From positions 1,240,001 through 1,304,000 of the forward strand of contig CP036290.1 in assembly GCA_007750655.1 (NCBI GenBank): DNA of 64,000 bases, in the 5' to 3' direction. The notes under the pieces were generated by a model. That model had not been told where the DNA came from. It saw only the letters and a list, made by a program, of their open reading frames with translations, and searched no databases. The stretch is from Rohdeia mirabilis. Its GTDB lineage: Bacteria > Planctomycetota > UBA1135 > GCA-002686595. This document shows, one piece after another, positions 24,875 to 38,290 of this stretch. A program made the position numbers and the translations under genes. The stretch's first letter is position 1; the number at the start of each line of letters is the position of its first letter.

Positions 24875-25972
24875 ATGGCGGATACCGCGGACGACCTCGA
24901 TTTCCTCGCGCAGCTGGCGCGCCGTGGGCACGTTCCCGAGGCGCTCGCCCGCGATCTGGCCGTTCGTGCGCGCGCCGGCGAGGATCTGGACGACCTGCTC
25001 GTCGCCGAGGCCGGCCTCGAGCCCGAACGGGTGGACGAGCTGCGCCGGACGAACGGTGGCGAGATTCCGCAGATCCCCGGCCTCACCATCGGCGGGCGAC
25101 TCGGCCGCGGCGGGACGGCCGACGTGTGGCGCGCGCGCGACCGCAAGGCCGGCCGCGACATCGCGCTCAAGGTCCTCCTGCCCGAGGCGCGCCGGGACGC
25201 GGCCGTCGCGAAGGCCTTCGTGCGCGAGGCGCGGTTGCTCGAGTCGCTCGACCACCCCGGCCTCGTGCGCTGCTACGGCGCCGCCAAGTCCGGGACCACC
25301 GTCTTCACGCGCCTCGAGCTGATCGACGGACCGAGCCTGCAGGACGAACTCGATCGCGGTCGGGTGTTCGAGGAGGCCGAGGCGCTCGGCCTCGTGCTCG
25401 ACGTGGCGCGCGCGCTCGGCTACCTCGAGTCGCAGGGGCTCGTCCACCGCGACGTGAAGCCGGGCAACGTCCTGCTCGCCCCCGACGGTCGCGCGGTCTT
25501 GATCGACCTGGGCTTCGCGGCGCTCGCGGGCGAAGCGCGGTCCGACGGTCGCGACGACGTGGCCACTGGAACCGTGGCCTACCTCTCGCCGGAACAGGCC
25601 GTGGGGGGAGCGGGAGCGGACATCCGCTCGGACGTGTACTCGCTCGGCGTCTCGCTCTTCCAACTCGTGATCGGTCGCCTGCCGTTCGAGGCCGACGACG
25701 ACCGCGAGGTGCTCGCGATGCAGGTGCTCCAGTCGCTCGAGTCGCCGGAACTGAAGCGCCGCGGCGTGTCGCCGCACCTGCACTACTTGGTGCAGAAGAT
25801 GATGAGCAAGGATCCCGGCGAGCGTTACCAGAGCTGGCCCGCACTCGTGGGCGACATCGAGGCCCTCGTGGCGGGCAGCCGTGGACTCGACTGGCGCGGT
25901 GGCACGCCCCCGAGCGGACCTCTGGCCGGTGCAGCGGGGCGCGTGCGTCCGCGCAGGCGGCGTCGGCCGTGA
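24875..25972 (+). CDS. Serine/threonine protein kinase, soluble
   Basis: A 365-residue Hanks-type kinase. Residues 1-70 are an alpha-helical region (LARRGHVPEALARDLAVRAR). The kinase domain spans about 72-345: glycine loop GRLGRGGTADVW, ATP lysine in IALKVLLPE, catalytic loop VHRDVKPGNVLL, metal motif IDLGFA (DLG in place of DFG), and the SPEQ form of the APE motif, all consistent with activity. The tail is Pro/Gly/Arg-rich and has no transmembrane segment, unlike most PknB-type receptors. The stop overlaps the next start by 4 bp (GTGA), so it is translationally coupled to the cysteine-cluster protein. Targets are unknown. Confidence 0.93.
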   Translation: MADTADDLDFLAQLARRGHVPEALARDLAVRARAGEDLDDLLVAEAGLEPERVDELRRTNGGEIPQIPGLTIGGRLGRGGTADVWRARDRKAGRDIALKVLLPEARRDAAVAKAFVREARLLESLDHPGLVRCYGAAKSGTTVFTRLELIDGPSLQDELDRGRVFEEAEALGLVLDVARALGYLESQGLVHRDVKPGNVLLAPDGRAVLIDLGFAALAGEARSDGRDDVATGTVAYLSPEQAVGGAGADIRSDVYSLGVSLFQLVIGRLPFEADDDREVLAMQVLQSLESPELKRRGVSPHLHYLVQKMMSKDPGERYQSWPALVGDIEALVAGSRGLDWRGGTPPSGPLAGAAGRVRPRRRRRP

Positions 25973-26880
25973 CGCTGCGAGCGACCGAGAGCGGCGCGTC
26001 GGACCCGGGGCTCGCGGGCGTGCGTCCCTTCCGCTTCGACTGCCATCGCTGTGGACACTGTTGCACGCACGGCGACGGGCACGTGTGGCTCGAGCCGGGC
26101 GAGGACGCGCGGTTGGCGCGTGCGCTCGATCTCGACGTCGCCGCGTTCCGCGAGCGCTTCGTGCGCACCGTCACCGATCCGCGCACTGGCGCCCTGCGCG
26201 AGTCGTTGCGCGAGGAAGCGGCTGCGAGCGGCGCGTCGGCGAGCGGCAACGGACGCTGTGCGCTGCTCGCGGGCGAGAACCACTGCACCGTCTACACCGC
26301 TCGACCGAGGCACTGCGCGACCTTTCCGTACTGGGAGAGCGTGCTCGACGACGCCGACGGGTTCGAGCGCGCGCGCGCGATCTGTCCCGGTATCCGTCCC
26401 GAAGTGTCGGCCGAGGCCCGCGCCGCTGCCTTCGAAGAGTTGCGCGCTCTCTACGAGCGGGTGGAACAGGTCGTTCGGAACAGTCGCGCCGTCTGTCTCG
26501 CGCGCGGTGTGTGCTGTCGCTTCGAAGAGGCCGACCACCTGCTGTTCGCCACCGCGCTCGAGGCCGACTACGCCGCGCACGCGTTGCCGGACGCGCCGCC
26601 GCCCGCCGCGCCCGGGCGCTGTCCGTACCACGTCGGCGGACTGTGCACCGCGCGCGAGGGCCGCCCGCTCGGCTGTCGCACGTACTTCTGCGACGCGGGT
26701 CCTGGTGCGGCGCTCGAGGTCGAACACGAAGCGTTCCTGGCGGAGATCCGCGCGATCGAGGCGCGCCACGGCTACGAGCCGACCTACGCGTCCTTCCCCG
26801 AGCTGCTGCGCGTGCGCGGCGTGGGCGTTGCGAACGCCGGAGCGGGCGACGCCGGCAACGCGGAAGAGGAGCGCTCGTGA
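25969..26880 (+). CDS. Protein with two YkgJ-type cysteine clusters
   Basis: A 303-residue soluble protein with two copies of the YkgJ/CxxCxxCC metal-binding motif. The first copy is DCHRCGHCC near residues 25-33, completed by CALLAGENHCTVY and RPRHCATFPYW. The second is CLARGVCCRFEE around residue 180, completed by GRCPYHVGGLC and PLGCRTYFCD. Such clusters probably hold zinc or an Fe-S centre; no biochemical role is settled for the family. The GTG start at 25969 overlaps the kinase stop by 4 bp, and its own stop overlaps the following GTG by 4 bp, so it is the middle gene of a tightly coupled trio. A double-domain form is less common than the single one. Confidence 0.88.
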   Translation: MTLRATESGASDPGLAGVRPFRFDCHRCGHCCTHGDGHVWLEPGEDARLARALDLDVAAFRERFVRTVTDPRTGALRESLREEAAASGASASGNGRCALLAGENHCTVYTARPRHCATFPYWESVLDDADGFERARAICPGIRPEVSAEARAAAFEELRALYERVEQVVRNSRAVCLARGVCCRFEEADHLLFATALEADYAAHALPDAPPPAAPGRCPYHVGGLCTAREGRPLGCRTYFCDAGPGAALEVEHEAFLAEIRAIEARHGYEPTYASFPELLRVRGVGVANAGAGDAGNAEEERS

Positions 26881-28088
26881 AGAGCGCCGCGACCCTGTTC
26901 GCGATCGTCGGCGTCGCGGCACTCGCCGGAGCCGCCACCTGGTTCACGCTGCGTGCCGAGCCCGACGCTCCGCCGCTCGATCCCGAGCCCGCGCCCGCGC
27001 TCCCGACGTCCTTCGAGCCGAGTCAGCGGCGTGCGATCGGCGTGCCCGAAGAGGCGCCCGCCACGGTCGTCGACGGCACGGCCGAGTGGGTGCGCCTGAA
27101 CAACGACGGCGTCGACGCGCTCGGCGCCGAACGCGTGGACGACGCGATCGGCCTGTTCGAACGCGCGCTCGCAGCCGCCCTCGCGACCGATCCCGACGGA
27201 ACCGGGGACTGGAGCGTCCTGCGCAGCAACCTGGCCGAGGCCCTGGCGCGGCGCGCGATCGCCGTCTGGGACGCGGGCGAGCACGCGCTGGCGATCGAGG
27301 ACCTGGCCCGCGCGGTCGAGCTCGATCCCGAGCGCGACGACCTCGCGCGGCTGCTCGAACGGTGGCGTCAGGAGCGCGCCGTGGAGGAGGCCTTCGCGAG
27401 CTACTCGTCCCAGCGCTTCGAGATCGTGTTCGACGGCGAACGCGCGGCGCTCCTGACCGGCGGAGCCCAGCGCGCGATCGACGTGCTCGAAGGTGCCTAC
27501 GGCGAACTGTGGCTGTTCTTCGGACACGATCCGGTCGTGGTCGGCGGCGAACGCATCGGCGTGGCCTTCTACACGCCCGAGCAGTTCCGCGACATCACCG
27601 GACTCGGACACTGGGCGGGCGGCGCCTACGACGGCCGGATCCGCGTGCCGATCGAGGACTTCGACGGCGACGAGGCGCGCTGGACGTCGACGCTGTGGCA
27701 CGAGCTGACCCACGCCTTCCTGCACGACCTGATCGACGGCGGGCCGCCCGGCTGGCTCGACGAGGGCTTGGCCCAGTGGCTCGAGCCCAGCCGTGCGCGT
27801 GACCTCGAACGCGCGCGCGCCACGTTGACGTCCGAGGCCCTGCTGCCCCTCGCAGCGCTCGAGGGCACGCTGTCCGGACTGTCCGACGCCGCGGTGATCC
27901 GGCGCGCGTACGCGCAGGCGCTCGTGTTCACCGACTACTTGGTGCGCACCTTCGGCGAGTACGTGGTGCGCGAGCTGTTGGGCGCGCTCGCGACCGGTGC
28001 CGACATGGGGGCGCGCTTCGAGGAACTGGTCGGCTTCTCGCTCGACACGGCGCTCGGCGATCTGGGCGACGAACTCGACCGCGACTAG
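26877..28088 (+). CDS. Anchored TPR and peptidase-MA-like (gluzincin) protein
   Basis: A 403-residue protein with an N-terminal membrane anchor or uncleaved signal (LFAIVGVAALAGAATWF). A TPR-like pair follows (about 60-160: WVRLNNDGVDALGAERVDDAI and ALAIEDLARAVELDPERDDLARL). The C-terminal metallopeptidase domain has the zinc site WHELTHAFLHD and the gluzincin glutamate in GWLDEGLAQWLEP, as in the peptidase MA-like (PF13485) family. The active site should lie outside the cytoplasm. The GTG 26877 start overlaps the preceding stop (GTGA). It closes an operon with a kinase and a cysteine-cluster protein, suggesting a shared but unknown process. Confidence 0.87.
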   Translation: MKSAATLFAIVGVAALAGAATWFTLRAEPDAPPLDPEPAPALPTSFEPSQRRAIGVPEEAPATVVDGTAEWVRLNNDGVDALGAERVDDAIGLFERALAAALATDPDGTGDWSVLRSNLAEALARRAIAVWDAGEHALAIEDLARAVELDPERDDLARLLERWRQERAVEEAFASYSSQRFEIVFDGERAALLTGGAQRAIDVLEGAYGELWLFFGHDPVVVGGERIGVAFYTPEQFRDITGLGHWAGGAYDGRIRVPIEDFDGDEARWTSTLWHELTHAFLHDLIDGGPPGWLDEGLAQWLEPSRARDLERARATLTSEALLPLAALEGTLSGLSDAAVIRRAYAQALVFTDYLVRTFGEYVVRELLGALATGADMGARFEELVGFSLDTALGDLGDELDRD

Positions 28089-28105
28089 GCGGCGCTCGCG
28101 AAGCG

Positions 28106-29227
28106 GTGGCAGCGCGCTGCGGATTGCTCGCACGCGATCCGCAACCGTTGGGGCGCGGCCCGCGTCTATCGGGGGTGGAGATCGGAATCCTGAGCGAGGA
28201 GGAGAAGTGGGGTGCGGAGCGTGCGGCGCGAGCTGGGACCGGGGCGTCGGGGGCGCTGCACGGAAGGAGCGGCGAGACGGGTGCCGAGGCTGCGACGGAA
28301 GGTGAACGGTGTGCTGGGCGCGAGGTCGCAGCGCCTGGGGCGGGAGCGGGTGGGGGCGACGAGGGGCCGCACGGCGCCTTCGACGTCGGCAGGAACGCGG
28401 GCGGACCACAGGCGAGCGTCGACGGCGGTGCCGGTGCAGGTGCGGCCCGAAGCCACGCAGGCGGAGCGACAGGCGTCGAACCACACGGTTTCGAACCACA
28501 CGGTTTCGAACCACACGGTTTCGACTCACACGGTGTCGAACCACACGGCGCGCGCGCGACGCTCTGGCGGCGGGCCGGGGTCGATGGCGTGGCGTGCCTG
28601 AGCGACGCGCAACTCGTCGAACTGATCGGCGGGGCGGGAGGGGTCGTCGACCTGCCGCGCGACGGGAGTTGGTCCCGTTGGACGGGCGAGGAGTGGCGCA
28701 CGCGACGGGCGCGCGGATCGGAGGAACGCGAGGTGCGGCGCGGTCTGCGACTCGCCGCGGCGCTCGAGCTCGGGCGCCGGGCCGAGCGCGCGCGCTCCGA
28801 CCTGGCCGCGCGCCTGCCCATCGACGGTCCGGTGCGCGCGCTGCACTGGCTCGCCCCGCACTTCCGGGGCGAGCGGCAGGAGTGTTTCGCCGTGCTCCTC
28901 TTGGACGGGCGGCACCGGGTGAAGCGCCTGGTCCCGGTCGGGCGGGGCACGCTGACCGCCTCGCTCGTCCATCCGCGCGAGGTGTTCGCTCCGGCGGTGC
29001 GCGAGGGGGCGGCCGCGGTCCTGGTCGCCCACAACCACCCCAGCGGCGATCCCGAGCCCAGCGCCGAGGACCTGGCCGTGACCCGCCGTCTCGGGCGCTC
29101 GGGCCGCCTCCTGGGGATCCCTCTGCTCGACCACCTGGTCGTGGCCGGTTCGGCCTTCCGCTCCCTGCGCCGGACCTGGTCGGGGTGGGGACGCTTCGGT
29201 CCGGAGGACGGCGGGCCCTCCGACTAA
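28106..29227 (+). CDS. radC: RadC/JAB domain protein with a long repetitive N-terminal extension
   Basis: A 373-residue reading frame. The C-terminal ~225 residues are RadC. The helix-hairpin-helix region is recognised at GARATLWRRAGVDGVACLSDAQLVELIGG, and the JAB/MPN metal site at AAVLVAHNHPSGDPEPSAED (His-x-His and Asp) near residue 310. The family has no agreed activity despite the historical DNA-repair name. The first ~145 residues are Gly/Ala/Glu-rich, lack family similarity and end in five EPHGF-like pentapeptides. The start is uncertain: GTG 28106, or GTG 28175 (VEIGILSEEEKW) which would remove 23 residues. The gene follows the peptidase gene by only 17 nt and may be co-transcribed. 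Confidence 0.85.
   Translation: MAARCGLLARDPQPLGRGPRLSGVEIGILSEEEKWGAERAARAGTGASGALHGRSGETGAEAATEGERCAGREVAAPGAGAGGGDEGPHGAFDVGRNAGGPQASVDGGAGAGAARSHAGGATGVEPHGFEPHGFEPHGFDSHGVEPHGARATLWRRAGVDGVACLSDAQLVELIGGAGGVVDLPRDGSWSRWTGEEWRTRRARGSEEREVRRGLRLAAALELGRRAERARSDLAARLPIDGPVRALHWLAPHFRGERQECFAVLLLDGRHRVKRLVPVGRGTLTASLVHPREVFAPAVREGAAAVLVAHNHPSGDPEPSAEDLAVTRRLGRSGRLLGIPLLDHLVVAGSAFRSLRRTWSGWGRFGPEDGGPSD
28476..28550 (+). repeat. Five tandem 15-bp repeats inside radC
   Basis: Five head-to-tail copies of TCGAACCACACGGTT, the first three identical and the last two with two changes each. They are in frame and encode EPHGF-type pentapeptides, adding histidines next to the conserved RadC domain. 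The unit length preserves the frame, so copy-number change would lengthen or shorten the linker without breaking the protein. Confidence 0.95.
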
Positions 29228-29572
29228 GCCCCGTGTTCCCAGTCCCTTGCACGCGCCGCCTTCGAAGACTCGACGATTCCCCGGCCCCGACGTTCGGTCC
29301 GAGCCGCCCTGCCCCTCACCCCGGTCAGGAGAGAAGCGAACGGCGTCTTCCCGCCAGCCTCCTCCTCCTTGTTGTGGGTTTGGGACGTGATGGGGCCGGT
29401 GCCTGGGGGGTGCCGGCCCCTCCTTGTTGGGGGTCGCGAAGATCGCGGCGGCAGAGGCGAATACGCCCCCCCCCACGAAGTGCGCCGCGAAGCCCCCTTG
29501 CCAGGACTCCGCGGCGCGATCTCTCCCCCGTTCGGGGTCACCGGATTCCGAATCGGTGGTCTTGGGTCGGTC
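29228..29572. other. Intergenic region with one terminator-like hairpin
   Basis: 345 nt between convergent radC and the VCBS gene. It holds the hairpin at 29392-29420 and a run of ten C residues starting near 29467. I see no open frame with coding character, no tRNA cloverleaf and no repeats shared with other parts of the window. Confidence 0.6.
29392..29424 (+). terminator. Terminator-like hairpin downstream of radC
   Basis: GGGGCCGG at 29392-29399 pairs with CCGGCCCC at 29413-29420 across a 13-nt G-rich loop and is followed by TCCTTGTT, one of the few T-rich tails in the window. It lies about 165 nt after the radC stop and could also act on the convergent VCBS transcript. Confidence 0.55.
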
Positions 29573-31069
29573 TCAGGGGCAGGTCACCACTTCGAGGCCG
29601 TGGGTCAGGGTCCAGCCTTCCGGGCCGCCGCCGTCGAACGCCGCGCCCTGGGCGAAGAGCGTGAGTCCGAGGAAGCTCGGGTCGGACGGGACGAGCAGGC
29701 CGAGCGAGCCGGTGCCGCCGGTGACCTGCACGAGCGAGATCGGGCCCAGGGACGACGGATCGACGAGCAGCGTGCCGCCCAGGAAGCCGCCCAGCTCCGC
29801 GGGTGCGGCCGAGAAGGCGAAGAGTGCCGCCGCGTTGCCGGCGAAGCCGCTCATGACGAACTGCACCTCGCTGCCGAGGGCCGGCACACCGCTCAATCCG
29901 ATCTGGGCCGTCGTGGCGCCACCCAGGCCGAGGCCGTAGGCGAAGGCACCGCAGCGCGCCTGGTTCGTGAACACCGAGACGGTGCCGCTCGGGTCGTCGG
30001 TGACGGCGAGGTCGGCACCACCGTTGCCGTCGAGGTCGCCGATCGCGACGTGCTGCGGGTCCGAGCCGACGGGAAGGGTGCTCTCGGACACGAAGTTGCC
30101 CGCGCCGTCGTTCGCCATCAACGCCACGACGCTCGAGTCGGTGCAGAGCACGGCCACGTCGAGGTCGCCGTCGAGGTCGAAGTCGCCGGCCACCGAGTAG
30201 CTCGGGTTCTGGCCGCCGACCGCGAACACCGACTGGGGCCCGAAGACACCCGCGTTCTGCTGGAACACGAGGAGCTGCGGGACGTTGTTGGCGTCGCCAG
30301 CGGCCACGAGGTCGACGTCGCCGTCGCCATCCACGTCGCCCGCCACCAGGCCGTCGGGGCGGAACTGGGCGCCGGTCGAGAGGCTCGAAGTCAGCGCGAA
30401 GGTGCCGCCGGTGTTGGTCAGAAGGTCCAGTCGGCGGTCGTCGCTCGAGGCGACCGCGATGTCCGTGTCGCCGTCGCCGTCGAGGTCCGCGAACGCGAGC
30501 GAACGCGGGTCCGCGCCCACCGCGACCGATTGGGCGGTGAAGGTCCCGGCGCCCGCGTTGCGCAGCACCGTGACCGAGTTGCCGTCGCGGTTCGAGGTGG
30601 CGAGGTCCAGGTCGCCATCGCCGTCGAGGTCGGCGACACCCATGTGGCGGGGCTCGTCGCCGACGCCGACCGAACCCAGCGCCGCGAAGCTCAGTCCGCC
30701 GTCGTTGCGGTAGCTCGCGACGGCGCTGTTGTTCTTGAGCGAGACGGCGAGGTCCGCGTCACCGTCGCCGTCGAGGTCGGCGGCGACGAGCGCCTGCGGT
30801 GACGAGCCACCGCCCGTCAGGATCGAACCCGCGAAGGTGAAGGCTCCGTTGCCGTCGCCGCGCAGGATCACGATGCGGTCCGGCGCGTCGACCGTCACCG
30901 CGAGGTCGACGATGCCGTCGCCGTCGAGATCGGCGAAGGCGGAGTCCTGGGCGGCGGGGCCGGCCGGCACGGCGCCGCGGGCGTCGAAGCTGATCTGCGC
31001 CTGGGCGGCCAGCGGGAAGAGCGAGAAGATGGAAGCGGTGAGGACCGCCGTGCGCGTGGTGCTGTTCAT
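29573..31069 (-). CDS. Secreted FG-GAP/VCBS-repeat beta-propeller protein
   Basis: A 498-residue secreted protein. The signal peptide is MNSTTRTAVLTASIFSLFPL followed by AAQA. Residues ~30-385 hold seven or more FG-GAP/VCBS units, each with the calcium-binding signature DLDGDGDxDLA, expected to fold into an integrin-like beta-propeller. The final ~110 residues (FAYGLGLGGATTAQIGLSG, then a beta-rich segment ending FAQGAAFDGGG) match the C-terminal domain repeatedly found in planctomycete VCBS and PEP-like secreted proteins. It is probably a surface or extracellular binding protein. ATG 31069 begins the signal peptide; the frame extends upstream to 31174 without one. It ends convergent to radC. 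Confidence 0.9.
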   Translation of the reverse strand: MNSTTRTAVLTASIFSLFPLAAQAQISFDARGAVPAGPAAQDSAFADLDGDGIVDLAVTVDAPDRIVILRGDGNGAFTFAGSILTGGGSSPQALVAADLDGDGDADLAVSLKNNSAVASYRNDGGLSFAALGSVGVGDEPRHMGVADLDGDGDLDLATSNRDGNSVTVLRNAGAGTFTAQSVAVGADPRSLAFADLDGDGDTDIAVASSDDRRLDLLTNTGGTFALTSSLSTGAQFRPDGLVAGDVDGDGDVDLVAAGDANNVPQLLVFQQNAGVFGPQSVFAVGGQNPSYSVAGDFDLDGDLDVAVLCTDSSVVALMANDGAGNFVSESTLPVGSDPQHVAIGDLDGNGGADLAVTDDPSGTVSVFTNQARCGAFAYGLGLGGATTAQIGLSGVPALGSEVQFVMSGFAGNAAALFAFSAAPAELGGFLGGTLLVDPSSLGPISLVQVTGGTGSLGLLVPSDPSFLGLTLFAQGAAFDGGGPEGWTLTHGLEVVTCP

Positions 31070-31273
31070 CGGATCGAGTGATGCGTGGATCGAAGGATCG
31101 GAAGGCCGAGGTGTGTTCGTGTCGCGGAGAGTCGTTCCCCGCGTTCGAGCCCCCTTGCGCAAGGCCCGTGCCACCCGTCCGCGACCCCCTCACGCCCTCC
31201 GCGACCTCGTTCCGTCCAGGATTCGGAGAGCCCGCTCCCGATTCCGGACGATCGCTCGCGCTCGCGGCCTCGA

Positions 31274-36232
<4,959 letters not shown>

Positions 36233-36294
36233 TGGTGGGGCGAGGCGGGCAGGGGAGGTGAACGGCGGTCCGAGGGTCGGGTCGGGGTCTTCTC

Positions 36295-36326
36295 TCCAGA
36301 TCTTGGAGGGCAATCCAGATTCTGGA
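36295..36326. promoter_or_regulatory. Paired 13-bp operator-like repeats in a divergent promoter region
   Basis: TCCAGATCTTGGA (36295-36307, imperfect dyad) and TCCAGATTCTGGA (36314-36326, perfect dyad about one central base) lie 19 bp apart, close to two helical turns. They sit in an AT-richer patch between the divergent sigma-54 activator gene and the secreted protein gene. The layout suggests cooperative binding of a dimeric regulator. The regulator's identity is unknown; the Fis-type protein next door is one candidate. Confidence 0.55.
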
Positions 36327-36475
36327 CAAGATTGGGCCGCGCTGGAAGTCCGCAGCGGCTGCTGGGGCACCTGCGGCGACGGAGCGGCGTCAGCAGGGGT
36401 ACGGTATGGCTCTTGAACGCAAGGGGCGTACCGCGGCCGCGTGCCGCCCGCTCCGACGCTCCGACCTCGCCCGCC

Positions 36476-38275
36476 ATGTCTTCTCCCGTCCGTACCTCTC
36501 TCGTGTCCGCGACCCTCTTGGTCGCCTCGGCGCTGGCCGCCACGGCCCGCGCCGACCTGACCGTCTTCCTGGGCCCCGAAGGAGGCGTGGGCGACGTGGT
36601 CGTGTTCGACGAGAGCGCCCTGCTCCCGCCGGCTCCGGTCGCCGGGCTCGCTGGTGTGCAGCTCCTCGGCCTCGACGCGATCGGCCGGACGCGTCTCGAG
36701 ACCTTCCTGTCCGGCCGCCCACGGCAGCGTGAGGTCGTCCCCGGGGTGACGCGCGTCGAGCTCCCGGACGGCCAGGGATCGATCTACCGCTTCCGCCGCG
36801 CCGGCGTGGGCACGAGTGCGGACTTCGGGCTCTTCCACGTGGACGCGAGCGGCGACGCCCGCGTGCTCGTCGAGCGACCGGGCACCGGCGTGCTCGGCGA
36901 CTCGGACCCGTTCCTCGCGCGCATCGCCGTCGCACCGGCGGCGGACGGCATCCTCGTCGCGACCCGCTTCGAGGCCGGTGGCGACGTGCTCGAGATCGAT
37001 CTCGTCAGCGGCGCGGTCGTCGACAGGACCGCCAGCGTTCCGCCGCTCGACGTGGCGGGCAGCGGCCTCGGGCTGCGCGCCGACTGGGGAGTCGTCGTCG
37101 CTGCCGACGGTCCGCGGCGCTTCGACCGCACGCCCGGCGCCGGTGCGGTTCCGGTGGCACTGCCCGGCGCGCCCACATGGTTCGGCGGCGAGATCGTCTT
37201 CAGCGAGGACGGCCTGGTCGCGGCCACGATCGCGGGCGCCGCGCCGACCGCGTCGCACCCGTTCGTGCTGCGCGCATCCGGCCCCGCGCTGCGTCTGGAC
37301 GACACGCCGCGCCACCTGTCGCCCGCCGGATTCCTGCCGCGCGACGTGGACGGGCCGTACCTGGCCCTGTCGGCCGACGGCAGCGTGTGTGTCTGGAGGA
37401 CCGAAGGCGCGTTGGCGCGCGACGCCTGGACCGCCAGCGTCGCACCCGTTCCGTCGCCGCCGCAGACCGTCACCGCCGACCCGCAGTTCGTCGACACCCT
37501 CGACGAAGTGGGACTCGCCGGTGCGTTCGCGATCGCGTCCCAGCGCGCCATCGTGCTCGCGGTGGGGGAACGAGCCGATCCGCTGCTCGGTGGCGTCGAA
37601 GGCCTCGACTTCTACCTCGTCGAGACGCCGGCCGGTGGCGGTGCACCGGTCATCACGAACATCACGCTCACGTCGGGCGACACGGCCCAACCCTTCACGA
37701 AGGGCGCGATCGATCCCACGCGCGGCGCCTATCGCATCCCCGGTGAACCGCGCCTGCTCGTGCGCGACGACGCAGGATCCGGCGGCCGCATGTCCGTGGT
37801 CGATCTCGCTGCGGCGACGGTGACGCCCATCGTTCCCGGGGCCGAGGTGGTGCGCTCGATCGAGCGCCACGGTTCGCGCTACCTGATGACGATCGAGCGC
37901 GATCTCGCCGGTCCGCTCATGCACGATCTGGTGATCGCCGACGTCGCGACACTCTCGTCGACGACGCTCGCGAGCGTCGCCGCCACCGACGGCGACTTCG
38001 ATCGGCTCACCGTCCGCGCCGACGGGTGGGCGGGCGTCGGCCTTCGCATCGGTCCGGACGAGTTCGCCGCCCGCGTGCACGTGCCGACCGGGTTCGGCGA
38101 GTTGCTCGTCCCGTTCGGCTTCGACCTCGGACCGACGCTGGCCTGGACGGCGGGCGGTCGCCTCGCGCTCACCGGCGCCTTGCCCGGTGGTCCGTCGATC
38201 CCGATCGGATGGGGTCTCGGCGTCCCGTGGTACGCGGTGCCGATCGTGCCCCAGGACTGCTTCGTCCTGCCCTAG
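36476..38275 (+). CDS. Secreted beta-rich protein of unknown function
   Basis: A 599-residue protein with a clear signal peptide (SLVSATLLVASALAATARA). The mature part is almost all short beta strands and turns with recurring patterns such as DVLEIDLVSGAVVDRTASVP, YLALSADGSVCVWRT and MSVVDLAAATVTPI, suggestive of a beta-propeller with six or seven blades. There are no catalytic motifs and only two Cys after the signal. It is divergent from the giant sigma-54 activator, with paired operator-like repeats between them, so it may be one of that regulator's targets (inference). The last codons overlap a 15-bp tandem duplication. Upstream extension of the frame is antisense to the activator gene and is rejected. 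Confidence 0.8.
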   Translation: MSSPVRTSLVSATLLVASALAATARADLTVFLGPEGGVGDVVVFDESALLPPAPVAGLAGVQLLGLDAIGRTRLETFLSGRPRQREVVPGVTRVELPDGQGSIYRFRRAGVGTSADFGLFHVDASGDARVLVERPGTGVLGDSDPFLARIAVAPAADGILVATRFEAGGDVLEIDLVSGAVVDRTASVPPLDVAGSGLGLRADWGVVVAADGPRRFDRTPGAGAVPVALPGAPTWFGGEIVFSEDGLVAATIAGAAPTASHPFVLRASGPALRLDDTPRHLSPAGFLPRDVDGPYLALSADGSVCVWRTEGALARDAWTASVAPVPSPPQTVTADPQFVDTLDEVGLAGAFAIASQRAIVLAVGERADPLLGGVEGLDFYLVETPAGGGAPVITNITLTSGDTAQPFTKGAIDPTRGAYRIPGEPRLLVRDDAGSGGRMSVVDLAAATVTPIVPGAEVVRSIERHGSRYLMTIERDLAGPLMHDLVIADVATLSSTTLASVAATDGDFDRLTVRADGWAGVGLRIGPDEFAARVHVPTGFGELLVPFGFDLGPTLAWTAGGRLALTGALPGGPSIPIGWGLGVPWYAVPIVPQDCFVLP

Positions 38276-38290
38276 TTCGTCCTGCCCTAG
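38261..38290. repeat. 15-bp tandem duplication spanning two convergent stop codons
   Basis: TTCGTCCTGCCCTAG occurs twice in a row. The TAG of copy 1 stops the plus-strand secreted protein gene, and CTA within copy 2 is the stop of rsmE on the minus strand. The duplication separates the two genes by 11 nt. Confidence 0.9.

Noticed and set aside
28476-28550. CRISPR-like or tRNA-like repeats
   Set aside because: The units are contiguous 15-mers without spacers and lie in frame within radC. TTCGAACC resembles a tRNA T-loop, but there is no cloverleaf around it.
36405-36418. A sigma-54 promoter before the secreted protein gene
   Set aside because: TGG and GC blocks are present but spaced by 9 rather than 10 nt, and the flanking bases fit poorly, so I did not call it even though a sigma-54 activator gene is adjacent.
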